A stretch of 13,760 nucleotides of DNA from positions 1 through 13,760 of the forward strand of contig CACIOV010000020.1 in assembly GCA_902588335.1 (NCBI GenBank). Reading direction: 5' to 3'. Under the pieces are notes generated by a model. That model did not search any database, was not told the DNA's origin, and saw only the letters and a list, made by a program, of their open reading frames with translations. Positions 1-5,745 of the stretch are shown in pieces. A program made the position numbers and the translations under genes. How positions within the stretch are numbered: the first letter of the stretch is position 1; every line of letters starts with the position of its first letter. The DNA comes from an uncultured Pelagibacteraceae bacterium (lineage in GTDB: Bacteria; Pseudomonadota; Alphaproteobacteria; Pelagibacterales; Pelagibacteraceae).

Positions 1-633
1 TACTAAAAAAATAAAGCAAACTCCTGATGCGCAAAGATAATTAAGATTTGATGTGTCATCATATCTATTAGGATTTACAATAGCGTAAGCGTTAGGAAGC
101 TTAATGTCTGATTGATGATGATCTAAGACAATAACATCAATATTTTTGCTTTGTACAAATTTAATAGGATTGAATGATAAAGTTCCACAATCTACGGTAA
201 AAATAATTTTAGAACCAAGTTTAACAAGATGTTCAAATCCGTCTATACTAGGTCCATAACCTTCTTTCTGCCTATCAGGTATATATGTATGAACCTTTTG
301 TTTTATTGCTAAAAAATATCTTGAAAGTATTGCAGTAGAAGATGCTCCATCAACATCATAGTCGCCAAATATAGATATTAATTCGTTATTAATTATACTC
401 TTGTAAGTTCTGTCAATCGCTCTGTTCATATCTTTTAAACGCAGAGGGTTTGGTAAAAGGTTTTTAATTTTTGGATTAAGAAAGAGATTTATATCATCTA
501 TATTTTTTTTTCTTATAGATAAAAGTTTGGCTACAGTTTCAGTCAAAGAATAGAGTTCTGAAAATTTTCTAATATCAGATGAGTCAAATTGTTTAAACAA
601 CCAATTTTTACCACTTATAGATGTAGAGCTCAT
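1..633 (-). CDS. recJ: Single-stranded-DNA-specific exonuclease RecJ, N-terminal 211 residues (cut by window edge)
   Basis: RecJ is a 5'-3' single-strand DNA exonuclease of the DHH phosphoesterase family, acting in recombinational repair and mismatch repair. I translated this fragment by hand. It is open from an ATG at 633-631 to base 1 without a stop. The DHH-family metal-binding motifs appear in order: FGDYDVDGASS (about residues 89-99), TVDCGT (146-151), LDHHQ (170-174) and VNPNR (186-190), followed by the CASGVCF segment (201-207). About 80 residues precede the first motif, as is usual for RecJ. Family members are about 550-600 residues long, so roughly the first third is present. The start ATG overlaps the glpX stop in an ATGA (633-630), which fixes the start and suggests translational coupling. 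No Shine-Dalgarno sequence is visible. The identification is firm; whether the gene is intact beyond the window cannot be seen. Confidence 0.93.
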   Translation of the reverse strand, partial: MSSTSISGKNWLFKQFDSSDIRKFSELYSLTETVAKLLSIRKKNIDDINLFLNPKIKNLLPNPLRLKDMNRAIDRTYKSIINNELISIFGDYDVDGASSTAILSRYFLAIKQKVHTYIPDRQKEGYGPSIDGFEHLVKLGSKIIFTVDCGTLSFNPIKFVQSKNIDVIVLDHHQSDIKLPNAYAIVNPNRYDDTSNLNYLCASGVCFIFLV

Positions 634-1574
634 TTTTTTGAATGATTTTTAAAAATTTTATTAGTTTTAGAGCTTTTATGAAGAACTAAAGTTTCTGATT
701 TATATGAATCATCAATATCAATAATACCTTTCACAAAATCTCCATCTGTAACACCAGTAGCACAAAAAATTACATCTCCTTTTACCATATCTTCAATATT
801 ATACTTTTTTTTAAAATTTGTGATTCCTAATTTTTTGGCTCTATTTTCTTCATCAATATTTTGAAAAACTAATCTAGTTTGCATTTGACAATTCATACAG
901 CTTAATGCAGCAGCAGCTAAAACACCTTCGGGTCCTCCCCCTATACCTATGTACATATCAATCCTAGATTTTGTATACCCAACAGAAATTGCACCTGATA
1001 CATCTCCATCACTTATGAAATTAATTTTTACACCCATTAATTTTAATGATTTTATTATTGAATCGTGTCTGGGTCGATCTAATACACATACAGATAATTT
1101 TTCTGGTGTTGTTTTTTTTGCTTCAGCTAATAATTTGACATTTTTTTCTACTTTAAAATCTAAATCTATTAAATTTTTGGGAAAACCTGACCCTATAGCA
1201 ATTTTTTCCATATAAATATCAGGTGCATGTAGAAGATTTCCTTTTCTAGATACAGCTAAAACGGACAACGCATTAGGAAGATTTTTTGCTGTAAAATTTG
1301 TACCTTCTAGAGGATCTACAGCTATATCAAATTCTTCACCATTTTTTGTTCCAACTTCTTCATTTATATAAAGCATTGGAGCCTCATCTAATTCACCTTC
1401 TCCTATAACAATTTTACCCTTCATATGAATTTTGTTTAATTCTCTTCTCATTCCATCAACAGCAGCTTGATCAGCAGCTATTTTATCATTTTTACCTTTA
1501 AAAATAGAAGCTTCGTAGGCCGCTCTCTCTGTAGACTTTACAAAAGAGTTTATTAACTTCTTATCAATATTCAT
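630..1574 (-). CDS. glpX: Class II fructose-1,6-bisphosphatase GlpX
   Basis: This cytosolic enzyme hydrolyses fructose-1,6-bisphosphate to fructose-6-phosphate in gluconeogenesis. The 314-residue length is normal for GlpX. The acidic metal-site residues described for E. coli GlpX have counterparts here: Asp35 in ADQAAVDGMR, Glu59 in IGEGELDEAP (57-66), and Asp87 and Glu90 in VDPLEGT (86-92). The IGIGGGPEGVLAAA block (208-221), with Glu215, is the second signature. The start ATG at 1574-1572 directly abuts the hom stop codon (1577-1575, no spacer), and the TGA stop overlaps the recJ start. The gene is therefore a middle member of a tightly packed transcript and has no Shine-Dalgarno sequence of its own. 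The tail after about residue 290 is lysine-rich and poorly conserved. Some GlpX homologues also act on sedoheptulose-1,7-bisphosphate, and sequence alone does not settle that. Confidence 0.95.
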   Translation of the reverse strand: MNIDKKLINSFVKSTERAAYEASIFKGKNDKIAADQAAVDGMRRELNKIHMKGKIVIGEGELDEAPMLYINEEVGTKNGEEFDIAVDPLEGTNFTAKNLPNALSVLAVSRKGNLLHAPDIYMEKIAIGSGFPKNLIDLDFKVEKNVKLLAEAKKTTPEKLSVCVLDRPRHDSIIKSLKLMGVKINFISDGDVSGAISVGYTKSRIDMYIGIGGGPEGVLAAAALSCMNCQMQTRLVFQNIDEENRAKKLGITNFKKKYNIEDMVKGDVIFCATGVTDGDFVKGIIDIDDSYKSETLVLHKSSKTNKIFKNHSKK

Positions 1575-2870
1575 TTAAACTTTTTCTATTCTTATAAAAG
1601 TAGGTTTTTTTAATACAAATTTATTTTTAATCAAACCAGAAAGTAAATTTTTAAAATTTTTTTCTTTATTTTCATGAGTAATTATAATTATGGAAGCTTT
1701 TTTATTTTTTTTATTAGGTTTTTGTATTAAATTTTTAATAGAAATTTTATTTTTGGCAAAGATTTTGGTGATAGATGACAAAACTCCAGATTGATCTTTT
1801 ACTTCAATTCTTAAGTAAGATGAACATAAATGCTTTAAAATATCAAATTTAGAAATTTTTTTTCTTAAAGATGAAGATACCCCAAAAGGAAAATTTATAT
1901 CTCCTTTTAAAATTGAACATAAGTCAGAAATCAATGCTGACGATGTAGGCCCAGGTCCAGCGCCTTCACCTTGTAGTACTGATTTTCCTATGGGCAAACC
2001 ATCAACAACCACAGCATTTAATACACCGTCTATTTTTGCTATATATGAACTATTCAGAATTAGACATGGATGAACACGCTCCATTAATTTATTTTTTATA
2101 ATTTCAGAGATTGATAACAGCTTAATTTTGTAGCCTAGGCTTTTAGCATAAAGAATATCCGTAAGATTTATATTTTGTATACCTTCTGTCAAAATTTTGT
2201 TTTTCGATATAGCTTTATTAAAAGCGAGGGATGACAAGATTCTTAATTTTGCAGCAGAGTCACTTCCGTTTAAATCAGAAATAGGATTTGTTTCAGCAAA
2301 GCCTAATTTTTTTGCTTTATCTAATACTTCTACAAAACTTCTATTTTTTTTCTCCATGGAGGAAAGTATATAATTTGTTGTGCCATTAAGTATTCCGTAA
2401 ATTTTATTAATTTTATTAGCAATCAAACCTTCCTTGATAGATCTTACAATGGGGACTCCTCCTGCTACAGAAGCCTCGTATTCAAGATTTACATTATTTT
2501 TTTCAGCCAAGGAGGCGAGTTGATCACCATATTTAGCAATTAAAGCTTTGTTCGCTGTAACAACATGTTTTTTATTTTTTAAAGCAGAAAAAACTAATTT
2601 TTTTGCTGCACCTTCTGGACCACCAATCAATTCAACTATAATATCAATGTCTTCCATATAAACTAAACTTCTATAATTTTTAATCCACTTAGATTTAGGA
2701 ATTTTAATTCTACGTTTTTTATTAATATTTTTAGCAGAGATATATTTTACAAAAGGTAGCTTTCCAGTTTTGATGGAGATTGCCTTTTTATTTTTTTCAA
2801 GGATTTTATAGAAATAGCTACCAATATTTCCAAATCCTACAATTGCTATATTAATTTTATTTTGTTCCAT
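1575..2870 (-). CDS. hom: Homoserine dehydrogenase (monofunctional, with C-terminal ACT domain)
   Basis: Hom reduces aspartate-4-semialdehyde to homoserine, the branch point to threonine and methionine. The 431 residues match the usual monofunctional enzyme. The nucleotide-binding motif is VGFGNIG (11-17). VTANKALIAKYG (104-115) and YEASVAGGVPIV (131-142) follow. The catalytic block runs from NGTTNYIL (162-169) to ETNPISDLNGSDSAAK (193-208), with Asp204 and Lys208 at the positions of the catalytic Asp and Lys of yeast homoserine dehydrogenase. GEGAGPGPTSSAL (301-313) is the other family signature. From about residue 352 an ACT domain begins (YLRIEVKDQSGVLSSI), which in this family commonly mediates threonine feedback inhibition. 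There is no fused aspartokinase. Two bases separate it from the upstream lipoprotein stop, and none from glpX downstream. Its product feeds, through O-acetylhomoserine, the nearby divergent metY. Confidence 0.95.
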   Translation of the reverse strand: MEQNKINIAIVGFGNIGSYFYKILEKNKKAISIKTGKLPFVKYISAKNINKKRRIKIPKSKWIKNYRSLVYMEDIDIIVELIGGPEGAAKKLVFSALKNKKHVVTANKALIAKYGDQLASLAEKNNVNLEYEASVAGGVPIVRSIKEGLIANKINKIYGILNGTTNYILSSMEKKNRSFVEVLDKAKKLGFAETNPISDLNGSDSAAKLRILSSLAFNKAISKNKILTEGIQNINLTDILYAKSLGYKIKLLSISEIIKNKLMERVHPCLILNSSYIAKIDGVLNAVVVDGLPIGKSVLQGEGAGPGPTSSALISDLCSILKGDINFPFGVSSSLRKKISKFDILKHLCSSYLRIEVKDQSGVLSSITKIFAKNKISIKNLIQKPNKKNKKASIIIITHENKEKNFKNLLSGLIKNKFVLKKPTFIRIEKV

Positions 2871-2872
2871 AG

Positions 2873-3511
2873 TTAGTTTGGCATATCATTCAAATCAGGA
2901 AATGATTTATGGCTATTATTTTTAGTTATTTTTTCAACCAAATCATCAAATTTTTTAGAGCTTATTTCATTATTTTCTACACTTAATATTAATTCTTCTG
3001 TATTTTCAGATGTTGTTTTTGCTATTTTTTCAGCTTCATCATTAATTTTCTCTTTTTTTATCTTTTTAATTTTTTTTTCTTCCATATCTATTTTTTTAGA
3101 TAATTCTTTTTCTTCTTTAATTCTTCTCTTTTCATCAAGTTTGGCTTGTTTTTCTAGCAGCTTCTCTCTTTTAATTCTTCTCTTTTCATCAAGCTTGGCT
3201 TGTTTTTCTAGTTGCTTTTCTCTTTTTTTTTTCATTTTTTTCTCCATTTTAGCTTCTTTAGCTAAATCTTTTTCATTTTTAATTCTCAATTTTTCTTTTT
3301 TTTGAGCTTGCTGTAATAGTTTTTCTATTTCTGATTTATTTTCTTTGTTATTTTTTTCTACTTTTTTTATCTCGACAATCATTGTTTTCTTAAAATAGGC
3401 TTCTCTCTCTTTTTTATTAATACAAGGATGATCTCCACACCAATAAACAGTTTTGGTATCAGAACAACTAACTAAAAAAATGAATACAGATATTAATAGA
3501 TATTTTTTCAT
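2873..3511 (-). CDS. Lysine-rich coiled-coil lipoprotein of unknown function
   Basis: I do not recognise a named family. The 212-residue protein begins with a lipoprotein signal: two lysines, a hydrophobic stretch, and a lipobox LVSC with Cys16 as the predicted lipidated residue. A compact segment follows with two more cysteines, VYWCGDHPCINKKE (22-35), then a charged region from about residue 45 to 165 that should form long helices or a coiled coil. Lysine makes up about a quarter of all residues. An 18-residue unit occurs twice in tandem, at 97-114 and 115-132, with one difference (Gln100 versus Leu118). The C-terminal 45 residues are acidic and non-repetitive. The ATG overlaps the argC stop in an ATGA, and the stop lies 2 bp from the hom start, so it is cotranscribed with amino-acid genes that do not explain it. 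An envelope-anchored structural or scaffold role is possible but is inference only. Confidence 0.8.
   Translation of the reverse strand: MKKYLLISVFIFLVSCSDTKTVYWCGDHPCINKKEREAYFKKTMIVEIKKVEKNNKENKSEIEKLLQQAQKKEKLRIKNEKDLAKEAKMEKKMKKKREKQLEKQAKLDEKRRIKREKLLEKQAKLDEKRRIKEEKELSKKIDMEEKKIKKIKKEKINDEAEKIAKTTSENTEELILSVENNEISSKKFDDLVEKITKNNSHKSFPDLNDMPN
3116..3223 (-). repeat. Two-copy 54-nt tandem repeat inside the lipoprotein gene
   Basis: Bases 3116-3169 and 3170-3223 are direct tandem copies of 54 nt (18 codons) with four mismatches by eye. They encode REKQLEKQAKLDEKRRIK (residues 97-114) and REKLLEKQAKLDEKRRIK (115-132). The near identity at DNA level points to a fairly recent in-frame duplication that lengthened the helical region. 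Looser versions of the same E/K/R pattern continue on both sides. Confidence 0.93.
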
Positions 3512-4533
3512 ACCAAACCTAAAGTCTCTTTCATTTTAAATGCGATATTCATGTTTTGAACTGCCTGACCGGAACCACCTTTAATTAAATTATCTAACGC
3601 TGAGATAATTATTATTTTATCTTTTTTCCTATTTTCACAAATAGAGATTTTACAATAATTAGTATTAATTATATCCCCTGTACCTATCGGAGTATTATAT
3701 TTAGCTATTTTTACAAAAAAGTTATTTTTATGGTATTTTTTTAATAAATTATAAATTTTTTTTGCATTGGTTTTTCCACGTGTATCCAAGTATATAGTAG
3801 ACAAAATTCCTCTAAACATAGGTATAAGATGTGGAGTAAAAGAAACGTTGATTTTACTCTTAGCTACTTTTGATAGTTCTTGATCAATTTCTGCCATGTG
3901 TCTATGAAATCCTACTCCATAAGCTGAGACTGAGTTAAATAAATTTTTAAAATTAAACTTTTTTTTAATTTTTCTGCCAGCTCCAGAATATCCAGATTTT
4001 GAGTCAATAATAATATTCTTTGTATTTATTACTTTTTTTTTAATCAAGGGAATTAATGGAATTTGCACAGATGTTGGATAGCAACCAGGACATGAAATAA
4101 TTTTATATTTACTTAAATCATGTTTAGAAAATTCAGTAATTGCATAAATAGTTTTATTTATTATTTTCTTATATTTATGATCTACACCATACCATTTTTT
4201 ATAAAGTTTATGATCATTTATTCTAAAGTCTGCTGATAAATCAATTAACTTTGTATGTCTTGGTATAAGCCTACAAATTTTTTGTGCTTCACCATTTGGA
4301 AGAGCTGTAAAAAGAACATCTATATTTTTCCAATTTACATTAGTAATTCTCGAAATTTTTGGCAGATTTTTTTTATTTATTTTCTTGTCGAAAGAATTAA
4401 TTGATTTACCAATAGATTTAGTGGCACATAAATATGAAATCTTTACCTTAGGGTGTCTTGATAAGATTTTAATTAGTTCTAGGCCAATATATCCAGTAGC
4501 TCCAGCAATTACAGCATTTAATGAATCTTTCAT
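3508..4533 (-). CDS. argC: N-acetyl-gamma-glutamyl-phosphate reductase ArgC
   Basis: ArgC makes the third step of arginine synthesis: NADPH-dependent reduction of N-acetylglutamyl-5-phosphate to N-acetylglutamate semialdehyde. The 341 residues fit the long (type 1) form of the family. The nucleotide-binding motif is AGATGYIGLEL (10-20). The catalytic cysteine is Cys151 in SCPGCYPTSVQIPL (147-160). SKSGYSGAGR (178-187) and the histidine-containing block YGVGFHRHMAEI (205-216) are also diagnostic. The gene follows rpsI after 50 bp, the only sizeable gap in this transcript, where a TGATATAAT extended -10 lies just upstream of the ATG. The TGA stop overlaps the start of the following lipoprotein gene. 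No Shine-Dalgarno sequence is visible. The segment near residues 185-195 is unusually lysine-rich, which fits the AT-rich genome. Confidence 0.95.
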   Translation of the reverse strand: MKDSLNAVIAGATGYIGLELIKILSRHPKVKISYLCATKSIGKSINSFDKKINKKNLPKISRITNVNWKNIDVLFTALPNGEAQKICRLIPRHTKLIDLSADFRINDHKLYKKWYGVDHKYKKIINKTIYAITEFSKHDLSKYKIISCPGCYPTSVQIPLIPLIKKKVINTKNIIIDSKSGYSGAGRKIKKKFNFKNLFNSVSAYGVGFHRHMAEIDQELSKVAKSKINVSFTPHLIPMFRGILSTIYLDTRGKTNAKKIYNLLKKYHKNNFFVKIAKYNTPIGTGDIINTNYCKISICENRKKDKIIIISALDNLIKGGSGQAVQNMNIAFKMKETLGLV

Positions 4534-4541
4534 TTATTTCA

Positions 4542-4550
4542 ATTATATCA
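4542..4550 (-). promoter_or_regulatory. Possible extended -10 promoter for argC
   Basis: Read on the minus strand this is TGATATAAT, a perfect TATAAT with the TGn extension. No convincing -35 lies 16-18 bases upstream. It sits in the only 50-bp gap of the rplM-to-recJ block. Transcription would begin around 4535, only a few bases before the argC ATG at 4533, so the message would be nearly leaderless. In DNA this AT-rich a match can arise by chance. Confidence 0.4.
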
Positions 4551-4583
4551 GTTATTAGTCTTAAGAGATATTCTAATAAAGAT

Positions 4584-5024
4584 TTATCTTTTAGAAAACT
4601 GAAAGCTTCTTCTTGCTTTCCTGTGACCGTATTTTTTACGTTCAACAGATCTAGAATCTCTCGTGGTAAGTTTTTCTTTTTTTAAAACTGGTTTAAGCTC
4701 AGGCTCAAACTCAACAATAGCTCTTGATAGACCATGAATTATAGCACCTGCTTGTCCGGTTAAACCTCCTCCTTTAACAGAACATCTTACATCATATTCT
4801 TTTTCACGATTTGCTATAGATAAAGGTCTTAATATTGCTATTTGTAAATTCATTTTTTTGAAGTAGTCGTTCATTTTTTGACCATTAATAAGAAAATTGC
4901 CTGGCCCTTTTTTCAACCAAACTCTTGCTATAGATTTTTTTCTTCTACCAGTAGCATATTTAGAGTCTTTAAAATCTAATTTTTCTTTTTTTTCCGCAGG
5001 TTGAGAATTTAATTGGGCTTCCAT
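4584..5024 (-). CDS. rpsI: 30S ribosomal protein S9
   Basis: S9 is a small-subunit ribosomal protein whose C-terminal tail reaches the P-site tRNA. The S9 fold begins at YATGRRKKSIARVWL (about residues 23-37). CSVKGGGLTGQAGAI (81-95) and the basic C-terminal block from TTRDSRSVERKKYGHRKARR are diagnostic, and the protein ends in FSKR, the conserved Lys-Arg tail. At 146 residues it is slightly longer than E. coli S9 because of about 20 extra charged N-terminal residues (MEAQLNSQPAEKKEK...), a kind of extension common in alphaproteobacteria. Its ATG lies one base after the rplM stop, preserving the universal rplM-rpsI pair. No Shine-Dalgarno sequence is visible, so translation may be coupled to rplM. 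Confidence 0.97.
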   Translation of the reverse strand: MEAQLNSQPAEKKEKLDFKDSKYATGRRKKSIARVWLKKGPGNFLINGQKMNDYFKKMNLQIAILRPLSIANREKEYDVRCSVKGGGLTGQAGAIIHGLSRAIVEFEPELKPVLKKEKLTTRDSRSVERKKYGHRKARRSFQFSKR

Positions 5025-5025
5025 T

Positions 5026-5487
5026 TTAATTTATTGAAATATAGTTTTTAGAATTCATTTTAGCAAAATCTATAACTTTAGGATTTTGAGATTCGTGGGG
5101 ATGGTTTGATCCTCTATAAATTTTTAATTTTGATAACTGCTTTTTAGCTAAAGGACCATGAGGTAACATTCTTTTAACAGCAAGTTTTAAAATTTCGTGA
5201 GGTTTATTCTTCATTAAATTAAATGGAGCTGTCGATTTAATTCCACCTGGATATCCTGTATGTCTATAGTATTTTTTATTATTAAATTTTTTACCTGTAA
5301 ATTTTATTTTTTCAATATTTGTTACCACGACAAAATCTCCATTATCCATGTGAGGAGTATATTGATTTTTATTTTTACCTCTTAAAATTTTAGAAATATA
5401 CGCCGCCAATCTACCTACAATTGCATTTTCAGCATTTATGATTAACCAGTCGTTTTTAACTTCATTTTTTTTAATAAAGCTTGTCAT
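5026..5487 (-). CDS. rplM: 50S ribosomal protein L13
   Basis: L13 is an early-assembling large-subunit protein. Signatures include DWLIINAENAIVGRLA near the N-terminus, RGKNKNQYTPHMDNGDFVVV, YRHTGYPGGIK and the MLPHGPLAKKQLSKLKIY block. The open frame extends to an ATG at 5529, but I place the start at 5487 (MTSFIKKNEVKNDW). That gives 153 residues, close to the roughly 142-155 usual for the family, and matches where family homology begins. The extra 14 residues (MTLLTNLSIYAHIT) resemble nothing in L13, and the best promoter candidate overlaps their codons, so they are probably untranslated. There is no Shine-Dalgarno sequence at either ATG. It heads the minus-strand block, divergent from the metY leader. 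Confidence 0.93.
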   Translation of the reverse strand: MTSFIKKNEVKNDWLIINAENAIVGRLAAYISKILRGKNKNQYTPHMDNGDFVVVTNIEKIKFTGKKFNNKKYYRHTGYPGGIKSTAPFNLMKNKPHEILKLAVKRMLPHGPLAKKQLSKLKIYRGSNHPHESQNPKVIDFAKMNSKNYISIN

Positions 5488-5500
5488 TGTAATGTGCGCA

Positions 5501-5529
5501 TAAATACTGAGATTAGTAAGCAAAGTCAA
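5501..5529 (-). promoter_or_regulatory. Candidate promoter for rplM-rpsI
   Basis: On the minus strand TTGACT (5529-5524) is followed after 17 bases by TATTTA (5506-5501). The -35 is good and the -10 weak. A second combination, TTGACG (5543-5538) with TACTAA (5518-5513), has a 19-base spacer. Either would start transcription at or downstream of the codons for the apparent 14-residue N-terminal extension of L13, favouring the 5487 start. Confidence 0.4.
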
Positions 5530-5550
5530 ATTTTTTGCGTCAAAAAAAGC

Positions 5551-5579
5551 TTTACAAATAGACTTTTTTTTAGTCTAAT
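5551..5579 (+). promoter_or_regulatory. Promoter for the metY riboswitch leader
   Basis: TTTACA (5551-5556) and TCTAAT (5574-5579) each match the sigma-70 consensus at five of six positions and are separated by exactly 17 bases. Transcription would begin around 5585-5587, right at the 5' edge of the SAM-II aptamer, the spacing expected for a riboswitch leader. An AGACT/AGTCT inverted repeat (5560-5564 and 5572-5576) lies across the spacer and may be chance. Confidence 0.65.
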
Positions 5580-5583
5580 AAGT

Positions 5584-5626
5584 CATTGCCGATTTGTATC
5601 AGCTTGCGGGCATTAAACAGCTAAAG
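5584..5626 (+). promoter_or_regulatory. SAM-II riboswitch aptamer upstream of metY
   Basis: SAM-II is a small H-type pseudoknot that binds S-adenosylmethionine and is found mainly before methionine genes in alphaproteobacteria. The conserved features are present: a short P1 (UGCC 5587-5590 with GGCA 5609-5612), the GAUUUGU stretch (5591-5597) at the 5' side of the loop, AGCUUGC (5601-5607), UUAAA (5613-5617) and the closing AGCUAAAG (5619-5626). The pseudoknot can form by AGCU (5601-5604) with AGCU (5619-5622). An intrinsic terminator follows 14 bases later, and an alternative antiterminator overlaps P1, so the predicted action is SAM-dependent premature termination. Confidence 0.88.
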
Positions 5627-5644
5627 TGATAGTTTAATGACCGC
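5606..5644 (+). promoter_or_regulatory. Antiterminator hairpin of the metY leader
   Basis: CAUUAAAC (5611-5618) is perfectly complementary to GUUUAAUG (5632-5639). Beyond one G/A mismatch (5610/5640) the stem continues with GCGG (5606-5609) pairing to CCGC (5641-5644). This 12-pair stem uses the 3' strand of SAM-II P1 (5609-5612) and the 5' strand of the terminator (5641-5644), and it encloses AGCUAAAG. It therefore cannot coexist with either, as expected for the SAM-free ON state. Confidence 0.75.
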
Positions 5645-5664
5645 CTATTAGGCGGTTTTTTTTT
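5640..5664 (+). terminator. Intrinsic terminator controlled by the SAM-II aptamer
   Basis: ACCGCCU (5640-5646) pairs with AGGCGGU (5650-5656) around a three-base AUU loop and is followed by an unbroken U tract (5656-5664). This GC-rich stem is exceptional in such AT-rich DNA. It lies between the SAM-II and SAM-V-like elements, about 80 bases before the metY start, so it acts as an attenuator rather than a gene-end terminator. It is the only convincing intrinsic terminator in the window. Confidence 0.92.
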
Positions 5665-5679
5665 GCACTGATAATTGGT

Positions 5680-5735
5680 ATAGGTATTTGACTATATTGT
5701 GTACCTTGATTTTTTCAAAAACACTAAAAAAGGAG
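5680..5735 (+). promoter_or_regulatory. SAM-V-like riboswitch overlapping the metY ribosome binding site
   Basis: SAM-V is a SAM-binding pseudoknot described from marine Pelagibacter-type bacteria, with a binding core resembling SAM-II. Here P1 forms by AGGUA (5682-5686) with UACCU (5702-5706). The loop carries UUUGA (5687-5691) and AUUGUGU (5696-5702). UUGAU (5706-5710) follows, then an A-rich strand ending ACACUAAAAAAGGAG (5721-5735). GUG (5699-5701), or GUGU, can pair with CAC or ACAC (5721-5724) to close the pseudoknot, placing the Shine-Dalgarno sequence in the ligand-stabilised 3' strand. The predicted effect is SAM-dependent blocking of translation. It is downstream of the terminator, so only readthrough transcripts contain it. 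The class call is from recalled consensus, not a covariance-model search. Confidence 0.75.
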
Positions 5736-5745
5736 AAAAAAAATG
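5729..5745 (+). promoter_or_regulatory. Strong Shine-Dalgarno sequence and start codon of metY
   Basis: AAAGGAG (5729-5735) lies seven bases before the ATG at 5743. It is the only strong Shine-Dalgarno match before a gene start in this window, and it coincides with the 3' strand of the SAM-V-like pseudoknot. This fixes the metY start. Confidence 0.9.

Noticed and set aside
5488..5529. In-frame N-terminal extension of L13 from an ATG at 5529
   Set aside because: It has no resemblance to L13, no ribosome-binding sequence, and the best promoter candidate overlaps it. The ATG at 5487 gives the expected family length.
5560..5576. AGACT/AGTCT inverted repeat around a T tract, as an operator or terminator
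   Set aside because: Only five base pairs, A/T-rich loop, and it lies within the promoter spacer of metY. Too weak to call without conservation.
5704..5733. Alternative hairpin CCUU...AAGG that would mask the metY Shine-Dalgarno sequence without SAM
   Set aside because: The stem has two G-C pairs, A-U pairs and a bulge, so it should be marginally stable. It would also give the opposite logic to the SAM-V model. Kept only as something to test by probing.
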